From contig CAYZMH010000051.1 of the NCBI GenBank assembly GCA_964479445.1, positions 1 to 25,746 on the forward strand: a DNA stretch of 25,746 nt, given 5' to 3'. Numbering within the stretch: the stretch's first letter is position 1; each line of letters starts with the position of its first letter. The notes beneath the pieces are model-generated. The model had not been told where the DNA came from, did no database searches, and saw nothing but the letters and a program-made list of their open reading frames with translations. This document shows, in pieces, positions 1-8,073 of the stretch. The stretch is from CAYZMH01 sp964479445 (GTDB lineage Bacteria > Bacteroidota > Bacteroidia > Bacteroidales > GCA-2748055). A program made the translations under genes and the position numbers.

Positions 1-124
1 CGATGATGCGTTTTCCGGCCACCACCACGGCCCCCACGGGGACCTCCTCCTCGATAAAAGCCTGCCGGGCCTCCTTGAGGGCTTCATTCATAAAATATTC
101 GTCGGAGAAGACCGGGTATCCCAT
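1..124 (-). CDS. tadA: TadA-like nucleoside/tRNA adenosine deaminase, N-terminal part only
   Basis: The reverse strand from 124 down to the window edge is open for 41 codons and starts MGYPVFSDEYFMNEALKEAR. It then reads EEEVPVGAVVVAGKRII. The pattern MxxALxEAxxA followed by EVPVGAVVV is the conserved N-terminus of the TadA / cytidine-deaminase-like family. That family deaminates adenosine-34 to inosine in tRNA-Arg, using a zinc ion held by HAE and PCxxC motifs. Those motifs would lie beyond the window and cannot be checked, so a related nucleoside or guanine deaminase remains possible. The ATG at 124 is used; a second in-frame ATG is 11 codons later. The gene diverges from aspS and has its own candidate promoter at 173-180. 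Confidence 0.75.
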   Translation of the reverse strand, partial: MGYPVFSDEYFMNEALKEARQAFIEEEVPVGAVVVAGKRII

Positions 125-172
125 CGGGGTTCGATATTTCTTTATATTTTCGTACCGAATTGTAATTGCCCA

Positions 173-180
173 CAAATATA
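173..180 (-). promoter_or_regulatory. Candidate -7 element for the tadA-like gene
   Basis: On the minus strand this reads TATATTTG, a perfect match to the Bacteroidota -7 consensus TAnnTTTG. It lies about 50 bp upstream of the ATG at 124, leaving a leader of roughly 40 nt. I see no clear TTG -33 element at the usual distance, so support rests on the -7 box and its position. Confidence 0.4.
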
Positions 181-192
181 AATCTTTTCACG

Positions 193-1938
<1,746 letters not shown>

Positions 1939-2100
1939 TCTTTTTTTTACGGGAAGTCTGCCGACAATTGCAATTGCCTGGATGGGTGGATTGTGCATAA
2001 CCTGCAGCATCTTGTTTAAAATTTTTCACAGATTTCATACGCCGGATTAAAATAACTTCTAAATTCGTCCCCTGTTATATGCATAAACTCTGAAGGTCAA

Positions 2101-2451
2101 ATGCTTAAAGTTGCCAAGGAAGACGGACGATACCTGGTTTCCCTGTTCCAGGTGAAGCGGTTGAACACACTCTTTACCGATCTGATTAAATCCCGGCTTT
2201 CCGAACTGGTGGATGAACCGGGCAGGACGGTGATTTTCAACCTCTACGGGGTGAATTTTATCGACAGTGCCGGGTTCCGCACCCTGGTGGAGATCACCCG
2301 GAAAGCGGAGGAGCGGAGGGCCGAGTTCAAGCTCAGCAACGTGGGAAGTGAGCTGGAGGAGCTGATGGAGGTTGCCGAAGTAAAGGATCAGCTCCGGATC
2401 GGGGAGCCCGTACCCAGGCGGGAGCGGATCATCATGGAACTGGATGACTGA
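2101..2451 (+). CDS. STAS-domain protein, anti-sigma-factor-antagonist type
   Basis: A 116-aa single-domain protein of the SpoIIAA/RsbV-like STAS fold. The core reads VIFNLYGVNFIDSAGFRTLV (residues 44-63). The D-S-x-G block (D55, S56, G58) matches the loop around the serine that partner-switching kinases phosphorylate. The rest, through FKLSNVGSELEELMEVAEV, fits the C-terminal helix region. Proteins of this family bind anti-sigma kinases or act in phosphatase/kinase partner switches. No kinase or phosphatase partner lies next to it, so its pathway is unknown. The C-terminus (RRERIIMELDD) is charged. It stands alone between aspS and convergent miaB. A weak -7-like TAAATTCG occurs at 2060-2067, one mismatch from consensus. 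Confidence 0.85.
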   Translation: MLKVAKEDGRYLVSLFQVKRLNTLFTDLIKSRLSELVDEPGRTVIFNLYGVNFIDSAGFRTLVEITRKAEERRAEFKLSNVGSELEELMEVAEVKDQLRIGEPVPRRERIIMELDD

Positions 2452-2495
2452 CTGAGACAGTTCAGGCTGTTTCCAGGCGGGAGCGGATCACCATG
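2414..2495. repeat. 23-bp direct repeat flanking the STAS stop codon
   Basis: The 23-bp segment at 2414-2436 recurs at 2473-2495 with a single mismatch (t to c at the 19th base). Both copies begin ccaggcgggagcggatca. The first copy encodes residues PRRERIIM of the STAS protein; the second lies just past its stop codon. The flanks do not match, so this is a short local duplication and not a larger tandem array. Confidence 0.8.
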
Positions 2496-2572
2496 CAGCG
2501 GGAAAACAGGGGCTGGTCAGCCTGTTACCGGGCGGAGGTCGGTTACCAGGGAAATTGCATAAGCGGAATGGG

Positions 2573-3898
2573 TCAGACTCCCTCCCCCAGCAGGGTTGCC
2601 GAGGTGCAGTCTGCGATTGTGACATCCACATAATCACCCGGCCGGTGATCTGCGGCGGGAAATACCACCACCTTGTTCTGCGAGGTCCGGCCGAATAGCT
2701 GTTTGGCAGATTTTTTAGAGGCACCCTCCACGAGTACGGTGAATGTCTTTCCAATATCCCTTTTTTTGCTTTCCAGGGAGAGCCTGTTCTGCAGGTCAAT
2801 GATCTCATGGAGCCTCCGTTTCTTGTCCTCCCGGGGAACATCATCCTCATATTTTTTTGCGGCAAGGGTGTCGGGTCGTTCACTGTACTGGAACATAAAG
2901 GCAAAATCGAATCCGGCCCACTCCATGAGCGAAAGAGTTTGCTGATGATCCGTTTCGGTTTCCCCGCAGAAACCTGCTATAATATCGGTGGATATGGTCG
3001 CTTCGGGAAGGTACCTGCGGATCGCCTCTATCCGGCCGGTGTAGATCTCCCGGGTGTAGCCCCGTTTCATCCGTTTCAGGACCGCGGTGCTGCCAGACTG
3101 TACCGGCAGGTGGATGGATTTGCAGAGGTTGGGATAGCGGGCGATGGTTTGCAGGAGTTCGTCCGACATATCCTTGGGATGGGAGGTGGCAAACCTTACG
3201 CGCAGATCGGGTGCGATACCCGCGATTCGTTCCAGGAGTGCTTCAAATTGGAGGGAAGTTTGATGTCCGGGATCCCACAGGTAGGAATTCACATTTTGTC
3301 CGAGCAGGGTCACCTCTTTATATCCCTTTTGGTAAAGGTCCCTCACTTCCCGTTCAATGGTATCCGGGTTGCGGCTGCGTTCCCTGCCGCGGGTGTAGGG
3401 AACGACGCAATAGGCGCAGAAATTGTTGCAGCCGCGCATGATCGATACAAAGGAGGATACATGGTTTTTGTCCAGGCGCACCGGGTTCAGGTCGGCATAG
3501 GTCTCTTCCAGCGAAAGCAGGGTATTGATCCCCTTTTGTCCGCTCTCCACCTCCTCCAGCAGGTGGGGCAGTTCGCGGTAGGCATCGGGTCCGACCACCA
3601 GGTCGACCGAACGCTCCTCCTCCAGCATCTTCTCCTTGAGCCGTTCGGCCATACATCCAATGACCCCTACCCGGAGTCGGGGATTGTCCTGTTTCCTGGC
3701 ACCGAACTCATTGATGCGGGCCCTGACCCGCTGTTCGGCATTGTCGCGGATGGAACAGGTGTTGATCAGCACCAGGTCTGCCTCTTCCAGATGCCCGGTG
3801 ACCTGGTAGTCCTGTTTTTGCAGGATGGCCACCACCACTTCACTGTCTACCACGTTCATCTGGCAGCCGTATGTCTCTATATATAATTTTTTGGCCAT
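2573..3898 (-). CDS. miaB: tRNA-2-methylthio-N6-dimethylallyladenosine-37 synthase
   Basis: A radical-SAM methylthiotransferase (441 aa) that adds the 2-methylthio group to i6A37 in tRNAs reading UNN codons. The N-terminal UPF0004 domain carries three cluster cysteines: C12 in ETYGCQMN, C48 in NTCSIR and C82 in IGCMAE. The radical-SAM motif CxxxCxxC is at C157, C161 and C164 (RGCNNFCAYCVVPYTRGRE). The C-terminus (FTVLVEGASKK...RTSQNKVVVFP) is a TRAM RNA-binding domain. ETYGCQMN and NTCSIRDNAE favour MiaB over MtaB or RimO. The reading frame stays open upstream, with possible ATG starts at 3934 and 3991. The ATG at 3898 directly precedes the conserved KKLYIETYGCQ block, but Bacteroidota members can have short N-terminal extensions, so the start is uncertain by up to 31 residues. 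It converges on the STAS gene. Confidence 0.96.
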   Translation of the reverse strand: MAKKLYIETYGCQMNVVDSEVVVAILQKQDYQVTGHLEEADLVLINTCSIRDNAEQRVRARINEFGARKQDNPRLRVGVIGCMAERLKEKMLEEERSVDLVVGPDAYRELPHLLEEVESGQKGINTLLSLEETYADLNPVRLDKNHVSSFVSIMRGCNNFCAYCVVPYTRGRERSRNPDTIEREVRDLYQKGYKEVTLLGQNVNSYLWDPGHQTSLQFEALLERIAGIAPDLRVRFATSHPKDMSDELLQTIARYPNLCKSIHLPVQSGSTAVLKRMKRGYTREIYTGRIEAIRRYLPEATISTDIIAGFCGETETDHQQTLSLMEWAGFDFAFMFQYSERPDTLAAKKYEDDVPREDKKRRLHEIIDLQNRLSLESKKRDIGKTFTVLVEGASKKSAKQLFGRTSQNKVVVFPAADHRPGDYVDVTIADCTSATLLGEGV

Positions 3899-4037
3899 GG
3901 TACTATATGCTAGCTGTTGCAGGCTTTTTTTCATCTGATATGTGATTGCCCGGGAATCTGCCTGCACCTCGATCGCCCCGGGCTGGTTCATGGAAGGCGG
4001 TCGGAGAAAGAACCGGCTCGTCTCGCTGCACACGGTG

Positions 4038-4045
4038 CAAAATTA
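4038..4045 (-). promoter_or_regulatory. Candidate -7 element for miaB
   Basis: The minus strand reads TAATTTTG here, a perfect TAnnTTTG. Transcription would begin near 4031 and leave a leader of about 130 nt before the ATG at 3898, or a shorter one if translation starts at 3991 or 3934. No well-spaced TTG -33 box is evident. Confidence 0.4.
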
Positions 4046-4118
4046 ACACTTAATTCAAAGAATCTTGTTATGGAGCCTTTTTTAACGGATCGCCGGTGGC
4101 TGGTTTGTCTGTCCCGCT

Positions 4119-4229
4119 GGGATTGGCATCTGCTTTGGCTGAATCCCTCTCCGGAAAAAGGGTATTTACCGTTGTTTGGGACAGGCATCTTATTGCTGTG
4201 AATCTCTCTTCAAAAAGGGGTATTCACCG
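4119..4229. repeat. Imperfect direct repeat, two ~52-bp copies
   Basis: Copy one is 4119-4171 and copy two 4178-4229, six bases apart. They share gggannggcatct, a gctg block, aatcnctct, an A-run followed by gggtatt, and accg in the same order, with small indels between. In addition ctgtccc (4109-4115) is the inverse of gggacag (4178-4184). The divergence between the copies suggests an old duplication or a conserved repeated regulatory unit. It does not encode an obvious protein. Confidence 0.6.
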
Positions 4230-4289
4230 ATTTTTTTCTGCATTTCACCGATTCAGACTTTAAAGGGCCGTCTTATTGGTGTAATATTG

Positions 4290-4319
4290 TTGGTGAATTG
4301 ATTGTTCAAGTTAAATTTA
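4290..4319 (+). promoter_or_regulatory. Candidate promoter for the LiaF-like gene
   Basis: TTG at 4290-4292 is followed after 19 bp by TAAATTTA at 4312-4319, one mismatch from TAnnTTTG. Spacing fits the Bacteroidota -33/-7 arrangement. Because the ATG is at 4327, transcription from here would give a nearly leaderless mRNA, which lowers confidence. Confidence 0.35.
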
Positions 4320-4326
4320 AAAAACA

Positions 4327-4860
4327 ATGAAAATGGGAGCTGGTTTATTCTGGGGTGCTTTCCTGGTGATCATCGGGATTGCACTGGTAATTAAGGTGGT
4401 TTTCAACCTGGACTTCCCGGTGTTCAAGGTTTTGATCGGGTTGTTCTTTATTTTTCTCGGACTGAAACTATTATTCGGCAGGGTGTTAATCCCCCACGGT
4501 CATGTTGGTCCGCACGAAACCATCTTTAACGAACGGGTGTATGAACGCCCGGAGTCGGACAAGGAATACAGCGTTGTGTTTGGAAAAGGCACCTACGATT
4601 TTACCGATGTAGATCTGAGCAAGGGTGATTTTCACGCCAAGATCAGTACGGTATTCGGGGGAGCCGTGATCCTGGTAAACCGGGATATGCCGGTGAGGAT
4701 CGATGCGGATGCTGTATTTGCCGGGGCTGAACTTCCCGACGGGAACACAGCGGTGTTTGGGAGTACATCCTATATATCGGATAGCTACAGCGAGGATTCA
4801 ACCGCGTTAAGAGTTAAGGTGGATGTGATTTTCGGCGGTGTCCAGGTGGTTCGGAAGTAA
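4327..4860 (+). CDS. LiaF-like membrane protein (two N-terminal helices plus LiaF-type C-terminal domain)
   Basis: A 177-aa protein with two hydrophobic segments near the N-terminus (about residues 5-25 and 31-51; the second includes VLIGLFFIFLGLKLLFG). A soluble beta-rich domain of about 90 residues follows. That domain has the recurring pattern of the LiaF / cell-wall-active-antibiotic-response family: YSVVFGKGTYDF, then ISTVFGGAVILV, then AVFGSTSYI, ending VDVIFGGVQVV. In Firmicutes LiaF restrains a cell-envelope stress kinase. Many Bacteroidota carry LiaF-like proteins of unknown role, so only membrane location and possible envelope sensing are inferred. A second ATG at 4333 would shorten it by two residues. 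It precedes yebC by 56 bp, with a separate promoter between them. Confidence 0.8.
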   Translation: MKMGAGLFWGAFLVIIGIALVIKVVFNLDFPVFKVLIGLFFIFLGLKLLFGRVLIPHGHVGPHETIFNERVYERPESDKEYSVVFGKGTYDFTDVDLSKGDFHAKISTVFGGAVILVNRDMPVRIDADAVFAGAELPDGNTAVFGSTSYISDSYSEDSTALRVKVDVIFGGVQVVRK

Positions 4861-4886
4861 CTTTTCTTAATGTTCGGCCATTTTTT

Positions 4887-4894
4887 TATTTTTG
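4887..4894 (+). promoter_or_regulatory. Candidate -7 element for yebC
   Basis: TATTTTTG matches TAnnTTTG exactly. It lies 22 bp before the yebC ATG. A TTTT tract at 4862-4865 sits where a -33 element would be but is not a clean TTG. The A-rich leader just before the ATG (gcaaaaATG) is typical of Bacteroidota translation starts. Confidence 0.5.
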
Positions 4895-4916
4895 CATCAA
4901 ATCAAATGAAGCAAAA

Positions 4917-5660
4917 ATGTCAGGACACAGTAAATGGTCGACTATTAAGCGCAAGAAGGGGGCCAACGATGCCAAGCGCGGCAAGATGTTCACCAAGATG
5001 ATCAAGGAGATAACCGTGGCGGCCCAGCTTGGTGGTTCGGATCCCGAAACCAATCCGAGGTTGCGTTCTGCCGTTCAGAATGCCAAGGGTATTAACATGC
5101 CCAAGGACAATATTGAAAAGGCGATCAGCAAGGCCAACCGGGACACGGGGGATTTCCAGGAGGTGACCTTCGAGGGATATCTACCCCATGGCATAGCGGT
5201 TTTTATTGAGTGTCTGACCGATAACAATAACCGTACGGTTAGCAGTGTGCGGTCCATCTTTAACAAGCGCGGGGGCAACCTGGGCACCAACGGATCGCTC
5301 TCATTCCTGTTTGACCGGAAAGGGATCATTACCGTACCAAGAGGAGAGATGGATCCCGAGGAGTTTGAACTGGAGATCATTGATGCAGGCGTGGAAGAGA
5401 TTGACGTGGAGGATGACACCTTCATTATCACCACGCCCATGGAAGATTTTAACAATGTACAGGTGAAACTGTATGAGATGGGATTGGAGACAAACAGTGC
5501 AGAACTACAGCGTATCCCCAATGATACCAACGAGCTGGACACCGAAAAAGCGGTGCAGATCATGAAGATCATCGAAGAGTTTGAGGATGATGATGATGTT
5601 CAGAATGTCTACCACAACCTGGAAGTAAGCGACGAAGTGCTGGCAGAGTTAAATAATTAG
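4917..5660 (+). CDS. yebC: YebC/PmpR/TACO1 family protein
   Basis: A 247-aa cytoplasmic protein of the YebC family. The N-terminus is diagnostic: MSGHSKWSTIKRKKGANDAK, then KMFTKMIKEI, GGSDPETNPRLRSAV and NMPKDNIEKAI. The middle has the usual FEGY...P.GIAVFIECLTDNNNRTVSSVR and GGNLGTNGSLSFLF blocks. Length is normal. Members were first described as DNA-binding regulators; more recent work on bacterial and mitochondrial homologues points to a translation role that helps ribosomes through difficult sequences such as proline runs. The C-terminal third is acidic, with a run of four aspartates. Its stop lies 11 bp from the end of the convergent histidine-kinase gene. Confidence 0.95.
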   Translation: MSGHSKWSTIKRKKGANDAKRGKMFTKMIKEITVAAQLGGSDPETNPRLRSAVQNAKGINMPKDNIEKAISKANRDTGDFQEVTFEGYLPHGIAVFIECLTDNNNRTVSSVRSIFNKRGGNLGTNGSLSFLFDRKGIITVPRGEMDPEEFELEIIDAGVEEIDVEDDTFIITTPMEDFNNVQVKLYEMGLETNSAELQRIPNDTNELDTEKAVQIMKIIEEFEDDDDVQNVYHNLEVSDEVLAELNN

Positions 5661-5671
5661 CACCCGGTTTT

Positions 5672-6790
5672 TCAATCCTTCACGGGCAGGGTAAATCGAA
5701 AGGTGGTTCCCTCGTTTTCCAGCGAGGTAAATGTTACGCGACCGTCAAGGTAGTTTTCACCGATCAGTTTCATGCTGTATGTACCGAGGCCACGGTCCCT
5801 CCCTTTGGTACTGTAGGAGCGTTCAAAGATCTGCAGTTGAACGTCCCGGTCGATGAATTCCGGGTTCCATGTATAGAATTCCACGTGGTCTGAGTCTTTT
5901 CTGACCCCTGCTTTAACGGCGCCCCTGTTCCGGTTCGCTTCCACCGCATTTTTTATCATATTGGTAAGGACGCGTCCTGCCAGGGCGGGATCGGTGTTTA
6001 CGGGAACCGGTTCATTGCCCGGTGAGCTGATCTCGACCGGGTTTTGATCGGACAGGGAATTAAGGTAATTGGTTACCGTACGTTCGAGCAACTCTGCTGC
6101 ATCCGTTTTTTTCCTGTTCACGGTGAGATCCCCCGATTCTGCAAGAGTGATCTGCTGTTGTTGCCGGATGGTATCTGTCATGGCCTGAACGCCCGATTCG
6201 AGTATATCCAGGACATTATCAGACCGGGATCCTCGTTTTAATAGTTCCAGGGCGCCTGCAATCCCGTTGACCGCATTCATGAGGTCATGGAAAAAGAGAC
6301 GCTCCAGGATCGTTTTCCGCTTTTCGTGGCTGATATCCTCTACGGTGATGAGAAAATAGATCCTGTTATCCCATTCTACCGGGGTGGAGATCACACGGAA
6401 GTTAAAAGCTTTGTTACGGTCAGGGCCGTCGGTGATGATCCGGCACTCCCTTACCTGTCTTTCCAGTGTATTGCGGGAGTCTTCGATGGCACGGTAGGCC
6501 CCGCACAGCTTGCATCCTTCGGCGCTTCCGCATCCATCGGGGCCCACAGCTGCACAGCGACAGTTAAACACATCTCCCAACCTGCTTCCAAATGCTCTGG
6601 AGAAGGAGGGAATGGCCAGGGTATCGAGCAGTTTCCGGTTGGCAAATAGGATCCGTCTCTCCTCATCCAGGATAACGGAGATATGGGGAGTCGCCTCCAT
6701 AAGTTTGACCAGGAACGGTTTAAGCTCCCTGTCGGGGATCAGGTCCGTCAGCGTATCCACCTGCTCTTTTTGCATATTCATTGGTTTCAT
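5672..6790 (-). CDS. PAS-domain sensor histidine kinase with a cysteine cluster
   Basis: A 372-aa soluble sensor kinase with no transmembrane segment. A PAS-like domain (about 30-150; ISVILDEERRILFANRKLL) contains five cysteines, at 77, 79, 87, 93 and 96, within NCRCAAVGPDGCGSAEGCKL. The dimerisation/phosphoacceptor helix has FFHDLMNAVNG with His168. The ATPase domain has an N box (NMIKNAVEA, Asn281), then NPEFIDRDVQLQIFERSYST and the glycine-rich lid RGLGTYSMKL (GLG 334-336). The kinase is therefore probably active. The cysteines could bind a metal, an Fe-S cluster or respond to redox; this is inference. No response regulator is adjacent, so the partner is unknown. The frame also opens with a TTG at 6799. 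The ATG at 6790 is chosen, and ATGs at 6781 or 6775 are equally plausible given the promoter at 6797-6804. Confidence 0.85.
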   Translation of the reverse strand: MKPMNMQKEQVDTLTDLIPDRELKPFLVKLMEATPHISVILDEERRILFANRKLLDTLAIPSFSRAFGSRLGDVFNCRCAAVGPDGCGSAEGCKLCGAYRAIEDSRNTLERQVRECRIITDGPDRNKAFNFRVISTPVEWDNRIYFLITVEDISHEKRKTILERLFFHDLMNAVNGIAGALELLKRGSRSDNVLDILESGVQAMTDTIRQQQQITLAESGDLTVNRKKTDAAELLERTVTNYLNSLSDQNPVEISSPGNEPVPVNTDPALAGRVLTNMIKNAVEANRNRGAVKAGVRKDSDHVEFYTWNPEFIDRDVQLQIFERSYSTKGRDRGLGTYSMKLIGENYLDGRVTFTSLENEGTTFRFTLPVKD

Positions 6791-6796
6791 TTCGGA

Positions 6797-6804
6797 CAAA
6801 AATA
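6797..6804 (-). promoter_or_regulatory. Candidate -7 element for the histidine kinase
   Basis: The minus strand reads TATTTTTG, a perfect TAnnTTTG, only 6 bp before the ATG at 6790. Transcription from here would begin almost at that codon, so either the mRNA is leaderless or translation starts at 6781 or 6775. It also overlaps the alternative TTG start at 6799, which argues against that start. Confidence 0.4.
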
Positions 6805-6837
6805 AGCAAAATGCAGTGCAATATGGAAAAGCGAAGG

Positions 6838-7524
6838 TTACATGGTCTTAATGAATCCCCGGTTGACCAGGAAGGCGCCGCCCAGCAGCAGACCAACGGT
6901 GGAAGCTGCCATGGCCGAGGTAAGCAGGATATGACCGGGATCGGTCCAGGAGAACAGGACGATCAGGGGACCGGAGAGAAAAAGCAGGATGCTGGCAAAC
7001 AGGGGGAAAGCTTTCGCTCTCAGTCTGACCAGGCTTAGCGAGAAAAGGAAGAATCCCAGCAGGACGCGTCCCCACTGGTCCATGGCCATATTGCCCTGTA
7101 TCCAGGGGATCAGGATCTCATAGCTAACTGATTCGGAGGATAGATTGCCCGGATCGGGCAGTTCCCTGATCAGGTGGACAATATGCCAGGTGGTGAGTCC
7201 CGATTTCATAAAGAAATAGGCCGCAGCCAGGATAAGAATGCCATTCAGAATATGCATAAACCGCTGGTACCGGTTAAAAAGAAGCAGGTAGAATGGCAGC
7301 AACAGGACCAGGAAGAGGGTGGTTGCTCCCCAGGAGAAGGCACTGAGAACCTGGCGGATCAGATTGTCGTTGAGGTATTCGAGGTCTGTGGTGACGGCCT
7401 CTTCCAGGCGTGGATATTCAAAATCAAGCAGGTAGGAAGCCAGGATGGCAAGGGCGGAGAGGATCAGAAACAGTCCTGTGAAGATCTCGGTTCCTCTGCC
7501 TGTATGTTGACTGGTGCCTGACAT
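6838..7524 (-). CDS. Integral membrane protein of unknown function, about six helices
   Basis: A 228-aa hydrophobic protein that I do not recognise. Likely membrane segments are near residues 14-34 (FTGLFLILSALAILASYLL), 65-85, 90-110 (ILNGILILAAAYFFM), 152-170, 172-192 (ASILLFLSGPLIVLF) and 198-222. A polar stretch of about 30 residues between the first two (FEYPRLEEAVTTDLEYLND) and another around 125-150 (DPGNLSSESVSYEILIP) are probably loops on one face. There are no charged catalytic clusters, ATP-binding motifs or cysteines to suggest a function. The ATG at 7524 starts MSGTSQHTGRGTE. It lies upstream of the histidine-kinase gene on the same strand with 47 bp between, but the kinase has its own -7 box, so co-transcription is uncertain. 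Confidence 0.7.
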   Translation of the reverse strand: MSGTSQHTGRGTEIFTGLFLILSALAILASYLLDFEYPRLEEAVTTDLEYLNDNLIRQVLSAFSWGATTLFLVLLLPFYLLLFNRYQRFMHILNGILILAAAYFFMKSGLTTWHIVHLIRELPDPGNLSSESVSYEILIPWIQGNMAMDQWGRVLLGFFLFSLSLVRLRAKAFPLFASILLFLSGPLIVLFSWTDPGHILLTSAMAASTVGLLLGGAFLVNRGFIKTM

Positions 7525-7553
7525 AGCGCGAAATTAGTTAAAACTTTTCGCTG

Positions 7554-7587
7554 TTGGGGAGAAGGTAGTGTTTTTTAGCTAATTTTG
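7554..7587 (+). promoter_or_regulatory. Candidate promoter for the SPOR-protein / PurF-like unit
   Basis: TTG at 7554-7556 and a perfect TAATTTTG at 7580-7587 are separated by 23 bp, at the long end of the accepted Bacteroidota spacing. The element ends 18 bp before the ATG at 7606. It overlaps the earlier in-frame TTG at 7585, which is one reason for choosing 7606 as the start. Confidence 0.55.
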
Positions 7588-7605
7588 TTCATCTATTGCA
7601 CGTAT

Positions 7606-8058
7606 ATGAGACGAATTACAACGATTGTTTTATTGAGTTTCTTTTTTGTCCTGTTCAGCCGGGCTCAGTCGGGTTCCCCTTCCGGCGGTGATCTGCTGGA
7701 GGAACTTAAGAACGGGGCACGGGGGAACCCGGTGATTGTTCACATGGACAGTCTGATTGAAGAAAATTACTACAAGCACCTGGTGCAGAACCGCCGGAAT
7801 TCGGGGATCGCAGGATACCGGATCCGGATCTTTTCAGACAACGGGTTGGGAGCCAAGGACCATCAAAAGAGGGTCAGGGCAAGATTCCTGTCGCTCTATC
7901 CCGAAATTGATGCGTATTACCGGTACGACGGCACCTATTTCAAACTCTACGTGGGTGATTGCCGTACGAAAAGTGAAGCATACAAGTTGCTGCAAGAGAT
8001 CAGGACTGATTTCCCGGAGGCTTTTATCGTGCAGGATGACATAAATATCGAAGAATAA
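7606..8058 (+). CDS. Exported SPOR-domain protein
   Basis: A 150-aa protein with an N-terminal signal peptide (MRRITTIVLLSFFFVLFSRA, cleavage probably just after SRAQ). A variable linker follows, then a C-terminal SPOR domain from about residue 70: YRIRIFSDNG, then AKDHQKRVRARFLSLYP, YFKLYVGDCRTKSEAYKLL and FPEAFIVQDDI. SPOR domains bind denuded glycan strands of peptidoglycan, often at the division septum, so the protein probably sits in the periplasm attached to the wall. There is no lipobox cysteine. The start is ATG 7606; the frame is open to a TTG at 7585, but that lies in the promoter. The PurF-like gene starts 15 bp downstream, so the two are likely co-transcribed, although no functional link is obvious. 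Confidence 0.85.
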   Translation: MRRITTIVLLSFFFVLFSRAQSGSPSGGDLLEELKNGARGNPVIVHMDSLIEENYYKHLVQNRRNSGIAGYRIRIFSDNGLGAKDHQKRVRARFLSLYPEIDAYYRYDGTYFKLYVGDCRTKSEAYKLLQEIRTDFPEAFIVQDDINIEE

Positions 8059-8073
8059 GGACAGGAAAGAATT

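Larger units (their letters stand above)
3899..4326. other. 428-bp gene-free region between divergent miaB and the LiaF-like gene
   Basis: I find no convincing gene here. Open frames of 66 and 94 codons exist on the two strands, but neither resembles a known protein and each partly covers the miaB leader. The region holds a candidate miaB promoter (4038-4045, minus), an imperfect ~52-bp direct repeat (4119-4229), a third short echo of the repeat end (cattTcaccgatt around 4241-4253), and a candidate promoter for the downstream gene (4290-4319). Confidence 0.6.

Noticed and set aside
1939..1955. T-run after aspS as an intrinsic terminator
   Set aside because: The T-run is present, but I could not find a stable GC-rich stem directly before it.
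2452..2572. Intrinsic terminator between the convergent STAS gene and miaB
   Set aside because: Only short imperfect hairpins are present (for example ggct/agcc at 2511-2522) and no T-run follows them on either strand.
2807..3886. A 359-codon open frame on the plus strand, opposite miaB
   Set aside because: It is antisense to a clear MiaB with all cluster cysteines. The translation shows no domain or motif.
3899..4033. N-terminal extension of MiaB to the GTG at 4033
   Set aside because: The extra 45 residues do not look like MiaB, and the GTG lies about where transcription from the 4038-4045 box would begin. Shorter extensions from ATG 3991 or 3934 remain possible and are noted in the miaB entry.
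3917..4201. Possible 94-aa protein in the miaB upstream region
   Set aside because: No similarity to anything I recognise. It runs through the miaB leader and one diverged repeat copy, and the second copy is out of frame with a stop, so coding constraint is absent.
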